Origin: Paracoccaceae bacterium
Lineage (GTDB): Bacteria > Pseudomonadota > Alphaproteobacteria > Rhodobacterales > Rhodobacteraceae
Assembly (NCBI GenBank): GCA_003551745.1
Contig: PUNI01000546.1
Span: 1-13,596 of the forward strand
DNA length: 13,596 nt
Reading direction: 5' to 3'
Positions 1-8,493 of this stretch are shown here, one piece after another. The notes beneath the pieces are model-generated. The model worked only from the letters and a program-made list of their open reading frames with translations, did not search any database and was not told the origin of the DNA. Made by a program: the position numbers and the translations under genes. How positions within the stretch are numbered: the first letter of the stretch is position 1; each line of letters starts with the position of its first letter.

Positions 1-920
1 CCGGTGACGCGCTCCATGGCATGGCGCAGGAAGATGTCGCTGGCGGCGCCCTTCCACTGCGGATCCGAGGGCGGAAAGTGCCGGCCGATGTCGCCCTCGG
101 CGATGGCGCCATAGATCGCGTCGGTCAGCGCATGCATGCCCACATCGGCGTCGGAGTGCCCGTCGAGCCCCTTGTCGAACGGCAGGCGCACGCCGCACAG
201 CGTCACCGCATCCCCGGGGCCGAAGCGGTGCACGTCATAGCCCTGACCTGTGCGGACCTCCACGGCGGTGCCTCCGAGACTGCGTTCGGCACGGGCGAAA
301 TCGGCCGCCCATGTAAGCTTCAGGTTGTCTTCGTCGCCATCCACGATCTGCACGTCAAGTCCGGCGGCGCGCGCCACCTCCACATCGTCGGCGGCCATCC
401 CGGGGTGCCGGCGGTGGGCGTCGAGAATGGCCTCGAAGTGAAAGCCCTGCGGTGTCTGTGCGCGATAAAGGCCCTCGCGGGAGACGCTCGCCACGACATG
501 GCCGCCCGCGCCCCGCCACAGCGCATCGGTCACCGGCAGCGCCGGCGCGGCGGCGGGGTGGGCGTCCAGCGCGCCGATCACACGCGCGATCAGCGCCCCG
601 CTGACAAGCGGGCGGGCGCCATCATGGATCAGGACGCGGCGCACGCCGCGCCCATCCAGAGCCTCCAGCGCATTGCGCACCGAGGCTGTGCGGGTCTCCC
701 CACCGGCGACGATCTCGGCCTTATGCCCGAGGCTGACGTCGGCCCCGGCGACATCGTCCGGATGCAGCACGACGACCAGCGGTGCCAGTCCGGCCTCGGC
801 AAACCGGGCGAGGGCATGGACGAGCACCGGTCGTCCGCGCAGCAGGCGCCACTGTTTCGGAATCTCGCCGCCCATGCGCGTGCCGCGCCCGGCTGCGACG
901 ATGATGGCGGCTGTCGACAT
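1..920 (-). CDS. ispDF: Bifunctional IspD/IspF (MEP cytidylyltransferase / MEcPP synthase), 3' end cut by window
   Basis: This cytosolic enzyme carries two non-consecutive steps of the MEP isoprenoid pathway: CTP-dependent cytidylation of 2-C-methyl-D-erythritol 4-phosphate, and cyclisation to 2-C-methyl-D-erythritol 2,4-cyclodiphosphate. I translated the minus strand from ATG at 920 and read 306 uninterrupted codons to the window edge. Residues 1 to about 218 are IspD: the CTP-binding loop [15 protein letters not shown] is at 9-23, IHDGARPLV at 98-106 and RAQTPQGF at 153-160. IspF starts near residue 221 with the metal ligands D229 and H231 (GYDVH) and H263 in [10 protein letters not shown]. 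Roughly the last 70 residues of IspF lie outside. A GGGA ribosome-binding site precedes the ATG. The fusion is common in alphaproteobacteria. The gene diverges from the dusB-ntr cluster. Confidence 0.95.
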   Translation of the reverse strand, partial: MSTAAIIVAAGRGTRMGGEIPKQWRLLRGRPVLVHALARFAEAGLAPLVVVLHPDDVAGADVSLGHKAEIVAGGETRTASVRNALEALDGRGVRRVLIHDGARPLVSGALIARVIGALDAHPAAAPALPVTDALWRGAGGHVVASVSREGLYRAQTPQGFHFEAILDAHRRHPGMAADDVEVARAAGLDVQIVDGDEDNLKLTWAADFARAERSLGGTAVEVRTGQGYDVHRFGPGDAVTLCGVRLPFDKGLDGHSDADVGMHALTDAIYGAIAEGDIGRHFPPSDPQWKGAASDIFLRHAMERVT

Positions 921-944
921 GGCTTCCCTGCCTGCTGCCGCCCG

Positions 945-973
945 TGTCTAGGCGATGGTCCAGGGGCTGACAA
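945..973 (-). promoter_or_regulatory. Candidate sigma-70 promoter of ispDF
   Basis: On the minus strand, TTGTCA (968-973, five of six consensus bases) is followed by a 17-base spacer and TAGACA (945-950, three of six). It lies about 25 bases upstream of the ispDF ATG. The -10 is poor, but degenerate -10 boxes are common in GC-rich alphaproteobacteria. This is inferred from sequence only. Confidence 0.3.
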
Positions 974-1050
974 TGCTTCGGCAAAGCGACGCCGGGGTGC
1001 CGCATCTTTGTGCAGATGGATGTTTGCCGGGCGAAACCTGCGCGGCATGG

Positions 1051-1079
1051 TTGCGGCTGCCCGCCAACGCGCCTAGATC
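1051..1079 (+). promoter_or_regulatory. Weak candidate promoter of the dusB-ntrBC-ntrYX cluster
   Basis: TTGCGG (1051-1056), a 17-base spacer and TAGATC (1074-1079) lie 30 bases upstream of the chosen dusB start. Each box matches only three of six consensus bases, so this is a suggestion rather than a call. No clear NtrC-type dyad is visible in the 188-base divergent gap. Confidence 0.2.
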
Positions 1080-1108
1080 GCGCCAGAAGACGCACAAGGA
1101 ATGTGCAG

Positions 1109-2110
1109 GTGGTTATCGCGCAGGCAACGATCTCGATCTCGCCCCCGGTTGCGCTCGCGCCGATGGCAGGGATCACCGATCTGCCCTTCCGGCGGCTGGT
1201 CGCGTCCTTCGGCGTGGGTCTGGTGGTGTCGGAGATGGTGGCAAGCCGCGAGATGGTCTGCGGCGGTGCGCTGGCCCGGCACAGGGCGAGGCACAGCGCC
1301 CGACCGGGTGTGCCAGAGGTGCCCCTCGCGGTGCAGCTGGTCGGGCGCGACCCGGCCGTGATGGCCGAGGCAGCCCGCATGGTGGAGGGCGCGGGTGCGC
1401 GGATCATCGACATCAACATGGGCTGTCCGGCCAAGAAGGTGACGGGCGGTGCCGCCGGCTCGGCTCTGCTGCGCGAACCGGAGCGCGCGCTGCGCATCAT
1501 CGAGGCGGTGGTGGAGGCGGTGTCGGTGCCGGTGACCCTGAAGACACGGCTGGGATGGGATGACGCCTGTACCCGCGCCGCGCCCCTGCTGGCGCGCGCC
1601 GAGGCGGCTGGCGTGCGGATGATCACCCTGCACGGGCGTACGCGCTGCGCGTTCTACCGCGGCCAGGCCGACTGGGCCGCGATCGGGCGTCTGGGGTCGG
1701 GGCTGGGCGTGCCCGTGCTCGCCAACGGCGACATCGACGGGTCGGCGGCCGCGCGCGCGGCGCTGGCGGCCTCGGGGGCGGCCGGGGTCATGGTCGGGCG
1801 GGCGGCACGGGGACGCCCCTGGCTGCCGGCGCAGATCGCGGCCGCGCTTCGGGGCGGCCCGCGCCCCCGGGCGCCGAGCGGGGCGGCCCTGTCCGCGCTC
1901 GTCGCAGGCCACTACGAAGCGATGCTGTCCCACTATGGCCGCGCGGTGGGGGTGAGGGCCGCCCGCAAGCATCTCGGCTGGTACATGGACGCAGCCGTCG
2001 TGCCGCCGGCCCTGCGCCGGGAGATCCTCACCGCGACCGCGCCTGCCGATGTCCTGCGGCGGCTGCCCTCGGCGTTCGCGGGCAGCGCTGGCGACGGGCT
2101 GGCGGCATGA
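1109..2110 (+). CDS. dusB: tRNA-dihydrouridine synthase (DusB/NifR3 family)
   Basis: This is an FMN-dependent enzyme that reduces uridine to dihydrouridine in the tRNA D-loop, using NADPH. With a GTG start at 1109 it has 333 residues, the usual length. That start lies 8 bases after AAGGA (1096-1100). The other in-frame starts, GTG 1103 and ATG 1010, are badly spaced or too far upstream. Visible signatures are ALAPMAGITDLPFR (15-28, start of the FMN TIM barrel), DINMGCPAKKV (101-111) with the catalytic acid Cys106, KTRLGW (145-150), LHGRTR (174-179), LANGDI (204-209) and the phosphate-binding GVMVGRAARGRPW (226-238). It is the first gene of the cluster and overlaps ntrB as ATGA. In Rhodobacter capsulatus the same gene is called nifR3 and is cotranscribed with ntrBC. 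The link to nitrogen control is positional, not catalytic. Confidence 0.95.
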   Translation: MVIAQATISISPPVALAPMAGITDLPFRRLVASFGVGLVVSEMVASREMVCGGALARHRARHSARPGVPEVPLAVQLVGRDPAVMAEAARMVEGAGARIIDINMGCPAKKVTGGAAGSALLREPERALRIIEAVVEAVSVPVTLKTRLGWDDACTRAAPLLARAEAAGVRMITLHGRTRCAFYRGQADWAAIGRLGSGLGVPVLANGDIDGSAAARAALAASGAAGVMVGRAARGRPWLPAQIAAALRGGPRPRAPSGAALSALVAGHYEAMLSHYGRAVGVRAARKHLGWYMDAAVVPPALRREILTATAPADVLRRLPSAFAGSAGDGLAA

Positions 2111-3186
2111 TGCTGCCCGATGCGCCGCGCCTGTGGGCCTCGTTGCCGCTGCCGGCCCTGCTCATCGACGGTGCCAACCGCATCCTCGCCGCCAATCCGG
2201 AAGCCGAGGAGTTCCTCAACATATCCGAGCGCGGCCTGATCGGCGTTGCCGCCTTCGACCGGCTTGCGATCGACGCGCCGGTCGAGGAGGTCTGCAAGCG
2301 GGTCCGCCGCAACATGGCCCCGGTCTTCATCAGCGATGTTCCGGTCGGCGTTGGCGAACGCGCCCCCGTCACGTGCAACCTGCGCATCGCGCCCCTCGTC
2401 GACACGCCGGGGCAACTGCTCGTGCTCGTCGCGCCGCGGCAGATGGCGAGCAAGCTCGCGCTCGGCAAGCCCGCGCGCACGGCCGCGCGCTCGGCCATTG
2501 GCATGGCCGAGATGCTGGCGCATGAGATCAAGAACCCCCTGGCCGGGATCGCGGGTGCGGCGCAGCTCCTGTCGATGTCGCTGGAAGCCGACGACCGCGA
2601 ACTGACCGATCTGATCGTGGTCGAGACCCGGCGGGTGGTGAAGCTGCTGGAGCAGGTGGAGCAGTTCGGCAATGTCCGCCCGCCCGAGCTGCGCGCGGTG
2701 AACATTCACGACGTTCTCGACAGGGCGCGACGCTCGGCTCTGGTCGGCTTCGCCGCCCAGATGCGGATCGTCGAGGATTACGACCCGTCGCTGCCCCCGG
2801 CCCATGCCGACGGCGATCAGCTTCTGCAAGTGGTGCAGAACCTGCTGAAGAATGCCTCCGAAGCGGCTGGCGAGGCCGGCGGGACGATCCGGCTGCGCAC
2901 CTTCTACGACCTGTCGCTGCGCCTGCGCGGGCCCGACGGCGACGGCCGCCCGCTGCCCTTGCAGATCGAGATCGTGGACGATGGCCCCGGCCTGCCGCCG
3001 GGGATCGCGGACGCGGTATTCGACCCCTTCGTGAGCGGACGCGAGAACGGAACCGGGCTCGGCCTTGCGCTGGTCTCGCGCATCATCAACGATCACCGGG
3101 GCTGGATCACGGTGGACTCCGTGCCCGGCCGGACGGTGTTCCGCATTTCGCTGCCTGTCGCGCCGAAACAGCAGGAGGACATCTGA
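2107..3186 (+). CDS. ntrB: Nitrogen regulation sensor histidine kinase/phosphatase NtrB (GlnL)
   Basis: This is a cytosolic histidine kinase/phosphatase that sets NtrC phosphorylation according to PII (GlnB) state. It has 359 residues and no membrane segment. An N-terminal PAS-like sensor spans about residues 13-110. The DHp His box [13 protein letters not shown] (135-147) carries the phosphorylated His139. The HATPase domain has the N box [10 protein letters not shown] (244-253), G1 DDGPGLP (291-297), the F-box-like VFDPFVSG (304-311) and G2 GTGLGL (315-320). All catalytic boxes are intact. The start ATG overlaps the dusB stop (ATGA at 2107-2110), so translation is probably coupled. A second ATG follows directly at 2110. 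The stop is one base before the ntrC ATG. Confidence 0.95.
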   Translation: MMLPDAPRLWASLPLPALLIDGANRILAANPEAEEFLNISERGLIGVAAFDRLAIDAPVEEVCKRVRRNMAPVFISDVPVGVGERAPVTCNLRIAPLVDTPGQLLVLVAPRQMASKLALGKPARTAARSAIGMAEMLAHEIKNPLAGIAGAAQLLSMSLEADDRELTDLIVVETRRVVKLLEQVEQFGNVRPPELRAVNIHDVLDRARRSALVGFAAQMRIVEDYDPSLPPAHADGDQLLQVVQNLLKNASEAAGEAGGTIRLRTFYDLSLRLRGPDGDGRPLPLQIEIVDDGPGLPPGIADAVFDPFVSGRENGTGLGLALVSRIINDHRGWITVDSVPGRTVFRISLPVAPKQQEDI

Positions 3187-3187
3187 G

Positions 3188-4561
3188 ATGGACGGAACCA
3201 TTCTGGTCGCCGACGACGACCGCACGATCCGCACCGTGCTGACTCAGGCGCTGACGCGGGCCGGCTGCAAGGTGCACGCCACCTCATCGCTGACGACGCT
3301 CTTGCGCTGGGTCGAGGAGGGTAAGGGCGACCTCGTGATCTCCGACGTGGTCATGCCCGACGGCAACGGGCTGGAGATGATCCCGCGCATCAACGAGCTG
3401 CGCAGGGGGCTGCCGGTCATCGTGATCTCGGCCCAGAACACGATCATGACGGCGATCCAGGCCGCCGAGGTGTCCGCCTACGACTATCTGCCCAAGCCCT
3501 TCGACCTGCCCGACCTGATGAAGCGGGCGGCCCGCGCGCTGGAAAACCGGCGCAGCGTCGCGCGCTCCTCGACACCGCCCCCGCGCGGCGCCGATGGCGG
3601 CGACGAGCTTCCGCTGGTCGGCCGCACGCCGGCGATGCAGGCGCTCTACCGGCTGGTGGCGCGGGTGATGAACACCGACATGCCGGTGCTGATCACCGGC
3701 GAGTCCGGTACGGGAAAGTCGCTTATCGCGCGGGCGATCCACGACTTCTCCGATCGCCGGACGCTGCCCTTCGTGGTCGCCTCGGGCGGCGATCTCGCGG
3801 GGCTGGACGGGCCCTCGGCCCTGTTGTCGCGGGCCAAGGGGGGCAGCCTCGTCTTCGACGAGATCGGCGACTTCGACGACGAGGCCCAGGCGCGCGTGGT
3901 GCGGATGCTCGACAGCCTCACCGACAGCGCGCCGCGGATCATGGCGACCAGCCAGGCTGATCTCTCCGAGCGCATGGCCGGCGGCCAGTTCCGGCAGGAT
4001 CTGTTCTACCGGCTGGGCGGCATCACCGTGAACGTGCCCTCGTTGCGGGAGCGGGTCGACGACATCCCCCTGCTCGCCGAGCACTTCCTCGCCCGGTCCG
4101 AGCGTGAGGGAGGCGCGACCCGGCGCCTCGCCCCCGAGGCGCTGTCGCTGGTGCGCGCCTACAGCTGGCCTGGAAATGTCCGCCAGCTCGAGAACACCAT
4201 CCGCCGGCTGGTGGTGACCTCGGCCGAGCCCGAGATCACCCGCGCGGAGGTGGAACAGGTGCTGGGCAACCAGCCGGCCATGGAGCCGCTGAAGAGTGCG
4301 GGCAGCAGCGAGAAGCTCTCGGCCTCGGTGGCCCGCCATCTGCGCCGGTACTTCGATCTGCACGGGGCCGCGCTTCCGCCGGCCGGGCTCTATCAGCGCA
4401 TCCTGCGCGAGGTGGAGATGCCCCTGATCGAGATTGCGCTCGATGCCACCGCCGGCAATCAGGCGAAATGTGCCGATCTTCTCGGGATCAACCGGAACAC
4501 GTTGCGCAAGAAGATCACCGACCTCGATATCCGCGTGACACGCCGCCGGAAGTTGATGTAA
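3188..4561 (+). CDS. ntrC: Nitrogen regulator NtrC, GAFTGA-less form
   Basis: This is the response regulator phosphorylated by NtrB, and it activates nitrogen-limitation genes. It has 457 residues. The receiver carries acidic D9-D11, phosphoacceptor D53 ([11 protein letters not shown]), S81 and K103. The AAA+ domain carries Walker A GESGTGKS (171-178), Walker [11 protein letters not shown] (220-229), the FRQDLFYRL segment (268-276) and sensor [13 protein letters not shown] (326-336). A Fis-type HTH lies at about 417-441 ([19 protein letters not shown]). Between Walker A and B the ELFGHEKGAFTGA stretch of sigma-54 activators is absent and shortened, replaced by residues about 199-219. Known R. 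capsulatus NtrC also lacks this loop and works with housekeeping RNA polymerase, so the same is inferred here. The ATG at 3188 follows GCAGGAGG and sits one base after the ntrB stop region. Confidence 0.95.
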   Translation: MDGTILVADDDRTIRTVLTQALTRAGCKVHATSSLTTLLRWVEEGKGDLVISDVVMPDGNGLEMIPRINELRRGLPVIVISAQNTIMTAIQAAEVSAYDYLPKPFDLPDLMKRAARALENRRSVARSSTPPPRGADGGDELPLVGRTPAMQALYRLVARVMNTDMPVLITGESGTGKSLIARAIHDFSDRRTLPFVVASGGDLAGLDGPSALLSRAKGGSLVFDEIGDFDDEAQARVVRMLDSLTDSAPRIMATSQADLSERMAGGQFRQDLFYRLGGITVNVPSLRERVDDIPLLAEHFLARSEREGGATRRLAPEALSLVRAYSWPGNVRQLENTIRRLVVTSAEPEITRAEVEQVLGNQPAMEPLKSAGSSEKLSASVARHLRRYFDLHGAALPPAGLYQRILREVEMPLIEIALDATAGNQAKCADLLGINRNTLRKKITDLDIRVTRRRKLM

Positions 4562-4575
4562 CGCTGCAACAGGGC

Positions 4576-6933
4576 GTGTCCGGGCGGCTTCAGCCGCGCC
4601 ACTTGGGCCGCATTGGCGGCGGCAGGCCCGGCCCCTGGGAGGGCGCGGAGCGGATCGGGGAAGCGGGGCAGCCGGTGGCAGGGGCGGCGCAGGCGGAGAA
4701 GTTGCAAAAGCCGGTCCGGTCGCGCGGCCGCCGGCGCTGGCAGACCGCGGCCGCGCTCGGGCTGGTGGCGCTGGCCCCGGTGCTGGCGCTGGCGACATGG
4801 CTGGCCATGGGGCCGCTCAACCAGGGCGTGACCTCGCCGACGCTGCGGCTCGTCCTGCTCGCCGACTTCATCTACATCCTGCTGGTTGCCGGGCTGGTGC
4901 TGGCGCGCGTCATGCGGATCGTCGCCGCCCGGCGCGCCAAGTCGGCCGGATCGGCGCTGCACCTGCGTCTGTCGGGCCTCTTTGCCATCATCGCGCTGGC
5001 GCCGGCGGTCTCGGTGGCCGTCTTTGCCGGACTGACCATCAATGTGGGGCTCGAGGGCTGGTTCTCGGAACGGGTGCGGCAGGTTGTTGGCAACTCTCTC
5101 GCCGCCGCCGAAGCCTATGAGGCAGAGCAGGTGCGCGGGCTGCAGGAGGATGCCGAGGCGCTGGCCGCCTATCTCGGGCGTGCCCGCGAGCAGATCTTCC
5201 TGATGGGCGACGGCGAGCTGCGCCAGTTGCTGGGCCAGGGCCAGGCCCAGGTGCAGCGGGGCCTGCGCGAGGCCTTCGTGATCGACGGCAGCGGCGAGAT
5301 CCGGGCGCGGGGCGAGCGCTCCTATCTCTTCGATTTCGACCCGCCGGGCGACGCGGCGCTGGCCGAGGCCGCCGCGGGCGAGGCGGTGATCATCAAGGAC
5401 TGGCCGCAGAGCGAGTTCCGCGCCCTGCTGCAGCTGCCGGGCTTCGCCGACCGCTTCCTCTATGTCTCGCGCGAGGTCGACGGCGAGATCCTGGCGCTGC
5501 TCGACGAGACGCAGGAGACCATCCTGCTCTACAACCAGCTCGAACGCGAGCGCGGCCGCATCCTCTTCGAGTTCGGCCTGCTCTACATCGGCTTCGCCCT
5601 GATCCTGATTCTGGCGGCGATCTGGCTGGGGCTGTGGTTCGCCGAGCGCCTGTCGCGGCCGGTGGGCCGGCTGGCCGGGGCGGCCGCGCGGGTAGGCCAG
5701 GGCGACCTCGACGTGCAGGTGCCCGCCGAGCGCGCTGATGACGAGATCGCGATGCTCGGGCGGGTCTTCAACCAGATGACCCGGCAGCTCAAGCGCCAGC
5801 GCGAGCGGCTGCTGGAGAACAACCGCCAGATCGAGGCGCGGCGCCGGCTGTTCGATTCGGTGCTTTCCTCGGTGACGCCGGGCGTGATCGGCCTCGATGC
5901 CGGGGGCCGGATCGAGTTCGTCAACCCCTCGGCCCGCCGTCTGCTCGATCTCGATGCCGAAGCCGGCCACGGACAGGCCCTCGAGGCCGTCGTGCCGGAG
6001 TTTTGTCCGCTGTTCAACCGCTTGACAGCCGACACCATCGCCACGGCGCAGGAAGAGCTGCGCATCAGCCGCGGCGGGCGGCTGGAGACCCTTCTGGTCC
6101 GCATGGCCCGGCGCAACGGCGAGTCGGGCTTGGAGGGCTATGTGGTGGCCTTCGACGACGTGTCCGATCTCGTCAGCGCGCAGCGCATGGCGGCATGGGG
6201 CGACGTCGCCCGGCGCATCGCGCACGAGATCAAGAACCCGCTCACCCCGATACAGCTGTCGGCCGAGCGGATCAAGCGCAAGTTCCGCCCGCTGGTCGGC
6301 GACGAGGCCGAGGCGCTGGAAAGCCACACCGATGTCATCGTGCGCCAGACCAACGACCTGCGCCGGATCGTCGACGAGTTCTCGCGCTTTGCCCGGATGC
6401 CGGAGCCCGACCGGCGCGCGGCCGATATCGTGCAGATCCTGCGCGACAGCGTGGTGCTGCAGGAAGCGGGCCTGCCCGAGGTGCGCATCACCGCCGAGCT
6501 GCCCGAAGCGCCCGTGGTGCTGGAGGTTGACCAGACCATGCTGAACCAGGCCTTCACGAACCTTATCAAGAACGCCGGTGAAGCCATTGAAGGCATGATC
6601 GAAAAGGGCCTGCCACAGGGGTATGTGCCGGAGATCCGCATCGGTTTCCGGGCCGGTGACGACGCCATCGTCATCACCATCGCCGACAACGGCGTCGGTC
6701 TCCCGGCAGACCGGGCGCGCCTGTTCGAGCCCTATGTCACCACGCGCGAGAAGGGCACCGGCTTGGGCCTGCCGATCGTGCGCAAGATCATCGAGGAACA
6801 TGGCGGGACGCTGCGGCTTCTGGATGCGCCACCGTTCGGCCCGGGCGCCCACGCCGGCGCCATGGCCGAGATCCGGCTGCCGATGCTGACGGTGGCGGCC
6901 CCGATGCTGCGCAAGGCCCGCCAGAGCGCCTGA
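4576..6933 (+). CDS. ntrY: Membrane nitrogen/redox sensor histidine kinase NtrY
   Basis: This inner-membrane histidine kinase is the partner of NtrX. Read from GTG 4576 it has 785 residues. A basic N-terminus is followed by membrane segments at about 55-79, 91-111 and 132-154, then a periplasmic region of about 180 residues and a fourth segment at about 333-355. A HAMP linker and a PAS domain (IGLDAGGRIEFVNPSARRLL) follow, then the DHp box [17 protein letters not shown] with His550 (CAC at 6223), N box NLIKNAGEAIEG, G1 DNGVGLP and G2 GTGLGLPIV. The start is uncertain. GTG 4576 is supported by G/C-rich third positions from there onward but has no good ribosome-binding site. GTG 4675, after GGGG with 6-base spacing, would give 752 residues. 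There is no in-frame ATG before the first membrane segment. The stop lies 12 bases before ntrX. Confidence 0.93.
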   Translation: MSGRLQPRHLGRIGGGRPGPWEGAERIGEAGQPVAGAAQAEKLQKPVRSRGRRRWQTAAALGLVALAPVLALATWLAMGPLNQGVTSPTLRLVLLADFIYILLVAGLVLARVMRIVAARRAKSAGSALHLRLSGLFAIIALAPAVSVAVFAGLTINVGLEGWFSERVRQVVGNSLAAAEAYEAEQVRGLQEDAEALAAYLGRAREQIFLMGDGELRQLLGQGQAQVQRGLREAFVIDGSGEIRARGERSYLFDFDPPGDAALAEAAAGEAVIIKDWPQSEFRALLQLPGFADRFLYVSREVDGEILALLDETQETILLYNQLERERGRILFEFGLLYIGFALILILAAIWLGLWFAERLSRPVGRLAGAAARVGQGDLDVQVPAERADDEIAMLGRVFNQMTRQLKRQRERLLENNRQIEARRRLFDSVLSSVTPGVIGLDAGGRIEFVNPSARRLLDLDAEAGHGQALEAVVPEFCPLFNRLTADTIATAQEELRISRGGRLETLLVRMARRNGESGLEGYVVAFDDVSDLVSAQRMAAWGDVARRIAHEIKNPLTPIQLSAERIKRKFRPLVGDEAEALESHTDVIVRQTNDLRRIVDEFSRFARMPEPDRRAADIVQILRDSVVLQEAGLPEVRITAELPEAPVVLEVDQTMLNQAFTNLIKNAGEAIEGMIEKGLPQGYVPEIRIGFRAGDDAIVITIADNGVGLPADRARLFEPYVTTREKGTGLGLPIVRKIIEEHGGTLRLLDAPPFGPGAHAGAMAEIRLPMLTVAAPMLRKARQSA

Positions 6934-6945
6934 GGGAGGACTGTG

Positions 6946-8361
6946 ATGCCCGACGACATCCTGATCGTGGACGACGAGCGCGACATCCGGGAACTGATTG
7001 GAGACATCCTGCGCGACGAGGGCTACGACGCGCGCCTTGCGGCAAATTCCGACGCCTGCATGGCCGAGATCAACGCCGCGCCCCCGGGGCTCATCATCCT
7101 CGACATCTGGCTGAAGGACAGCCACATGGACGGGATCGACATCCTCAAGACCGTCAAGCGCTCGAACCCCGACATCCCGGTGGTGATCATCTCCGGCCAC
7201 GGCAACATCGAGATCGCGGTGGCCGCCATCAAGCAGGGCGCCTACGACTTTATCGAGAAGCCCTTCAACATCGACCAGCTTCTGGTGGTGATCAGCCGGG
7301 CGATGGAGGCCTCGCGCCTGCGCCGCGAGAACTCGGAACTGCGGCGGCGCGACGTCACCTCGGCCGACATGATCGGGACGTCCGCCGCCTTTCGCGGGCT
7401 GAAATCGGCCCTCGACAAGGTGACCAAGTCGAACGGGCGGGTGATGCTGACGGGTCCGTCGGGCGCGGGAAAGGAGGTGGCCGCGCGCTACATCCACGCG
7501 AACTCGGCCCGGGCGTCCGGACCGTTCGTGAGCGTGACCTCGGCCTCGATCGAGCCGGAGCGGATGGAAGAGGTGCTTTTCGGCCGCGAGACCGCCGGGC
7601 GCGGGGTGGAGCAGGGCCTGCTGGAACAGGCGCACTGCGGCGTCATCTATTTCGACGAAGTGGCCGAGATGCCCCTGGGTACCCAATCCAAGATCCTGCG
7701 GGTCCTGGTGGAGCAGCAGTTCACCCGGGCCGGCGGCACCGACAAGGTGCGTGTCGACCTGCGCGTTCTCTCCTCCACGACACGCGATCTGAAGTCCGAG
7801 ATCGCCGCCGGACGCTTCCGCCAGGAGCTCTACGATCGGCTCAACGTCGTCCCGGTCCCGGTGCCGTCGCTGGAGGATCGCCGCGAGGACATTCCCGTTC
7901 TGGCCCGCCACTTCATCGAGATGTTCAATCGCACGCAGGGCCTGCCGCTGCGCGATCTGTCGGAGGAAGCCGAGGCGATGCTGCAGACGATGTCCTGGCC
8001 CGGCAATGTCCGTCAGCTGCGCAACATGATCGAGCGGGTGCTGATCCTCGGTGAGGGGCAGGGGCCGGTGCAGGCCCGCGAACTGCAAGGCGAGCCCGAC
8101 CCCGAGGCGGGGGAGGGTGCCGGGCGCATCGTGCTGTCGGGCAGCCTCGCGACCCTTCCGCTGCGCGAGGCCCGCGAGCTGTTCGAGCGCGAATACCTGC
8201 TGACCCAGATCAACCGGTTCGGTGGCAACATCAGCCGCACGGCAAGCTTCGTGGGCATGGAGCGGTCGGCGCTTCATCGCAAGCTCAAGTCGCTGGGCGT
8301 GGTCACCGGCAGCGGCAACGGGCGCATTGCAAGGTCCGAGGACGCCGAGCAGCCCGGCTGA
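6946..8361 (+). CDS. ntrX: Response regulator NtrX, GAFTGA-less AAA+ type
   Basis: This is the response regulator paired with NtrY. In alphaproteobacteria the pair is linked to nitrogen metabolism, redox/oxygen response and envelope or cell-cycle genes. It has 471 residues. The receiver has D9/D10, phosphoacceptor D53 in ILDIWLKDSHMDG (the longer NtrX-type loop), S83 and K105. The AAA+ domain has Walker A GPSGAGKE (170-177), Walker B VIYFDEVAEM (233-242), FRQELYDRL (291-299) and [11 protein letters not shown] (350-360). A Fis-type HTH lies at about 424-450. The place of GAFTGA reads GRETAGRGVEQG (213-224), so sigma-54 coupling is not expected. ATG 6946 is chosen over GTG 6943 because GGGAGGA (6934-6940) then has a 5-base gap. 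It is the last gene of the cluster. trkA and hfq, frequent next neighbours in relatives, are not here. Confidence 0.95.
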   Translation: MPDDILIVDDERDIRELIGDILRDEGYDARLAANSDACMAEINAAPPGLIILDIWLKDSHMDGIDILKTVKRSNPDIPVVIISGHGNIEIAVAAIKQGAYDFIEKPFNIDQLLVVISRAMEASRLRRENSELRRRDVTSADMIGTSAAFRGLKSALDKVTKSNGRVMLTGPSGAGKEVAARYIHANSARASGPFVSVTSASIEPERMEEVLFGRETAGRGVEQGLLEQAHCGVIYFDEVAEMPLGTQSKILRVLVEQQFTRAGGTDKVRVDLRVLSSTTRDLKSEIAAGRFRQELYDRLNVVPVPVPSLEDRREDIPVLARHFIEMFNRTQGLPLRDLSEEAEAMLQTMSWPGNVRQLRNMIERVLILGEGQGPVQARELQGEPDPEAGEGAGRIVLSGSLATLPLREARELFEREYLLTQINRFGGNISRTASFVGMERSALHRKLKSLGVVTGSGNGRIARSEDAEQPG

Positions 8362-8373
8362 CCTCGGGCGCCG

Positions 8374-8402
8374 TTGATCCGACCCCGCGCCTGCCCCATA
8401 AC
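8374..8402 (+). promoter_or_regulatory. Candidate sigma-70 promoter upstream of the TehA-like gene
   Basis: TTGATC (8374-8379, four of six consensus bases), a 17-base spacer and CATAAC (8397-8402, four of six) lie about 90 bases before the ATG at 8494. This suggests that the membrane-protein gene has its own transcript after ntrX. No strong terminator separates it from ntrX. Confidence 0.4.
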
Positions 8403-8493
8403 CGAGGCGCAGGAGACCACCCCGGTCCGGCGCCGATATGCCCCGAACCGTCACGCGCCGGGCCAGACCGAAACCGCTGCCCGGAGACCCGCA

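Noticed and set aside
21..1076. Plus-strand reading frame of 351 codons over the ispDF region
   Set aside because: It is a mirror of ispDF, whose minus-strand translation has all expected IspD and IspF motifs.
8362..8407. Inverted repeat CCTCGG...CCGAGG after ntrX as a terminator
   Set aside because: The arms are only 6 bp and 34 bases apart, and there is no T-run. It is expected by chance at this GC content.
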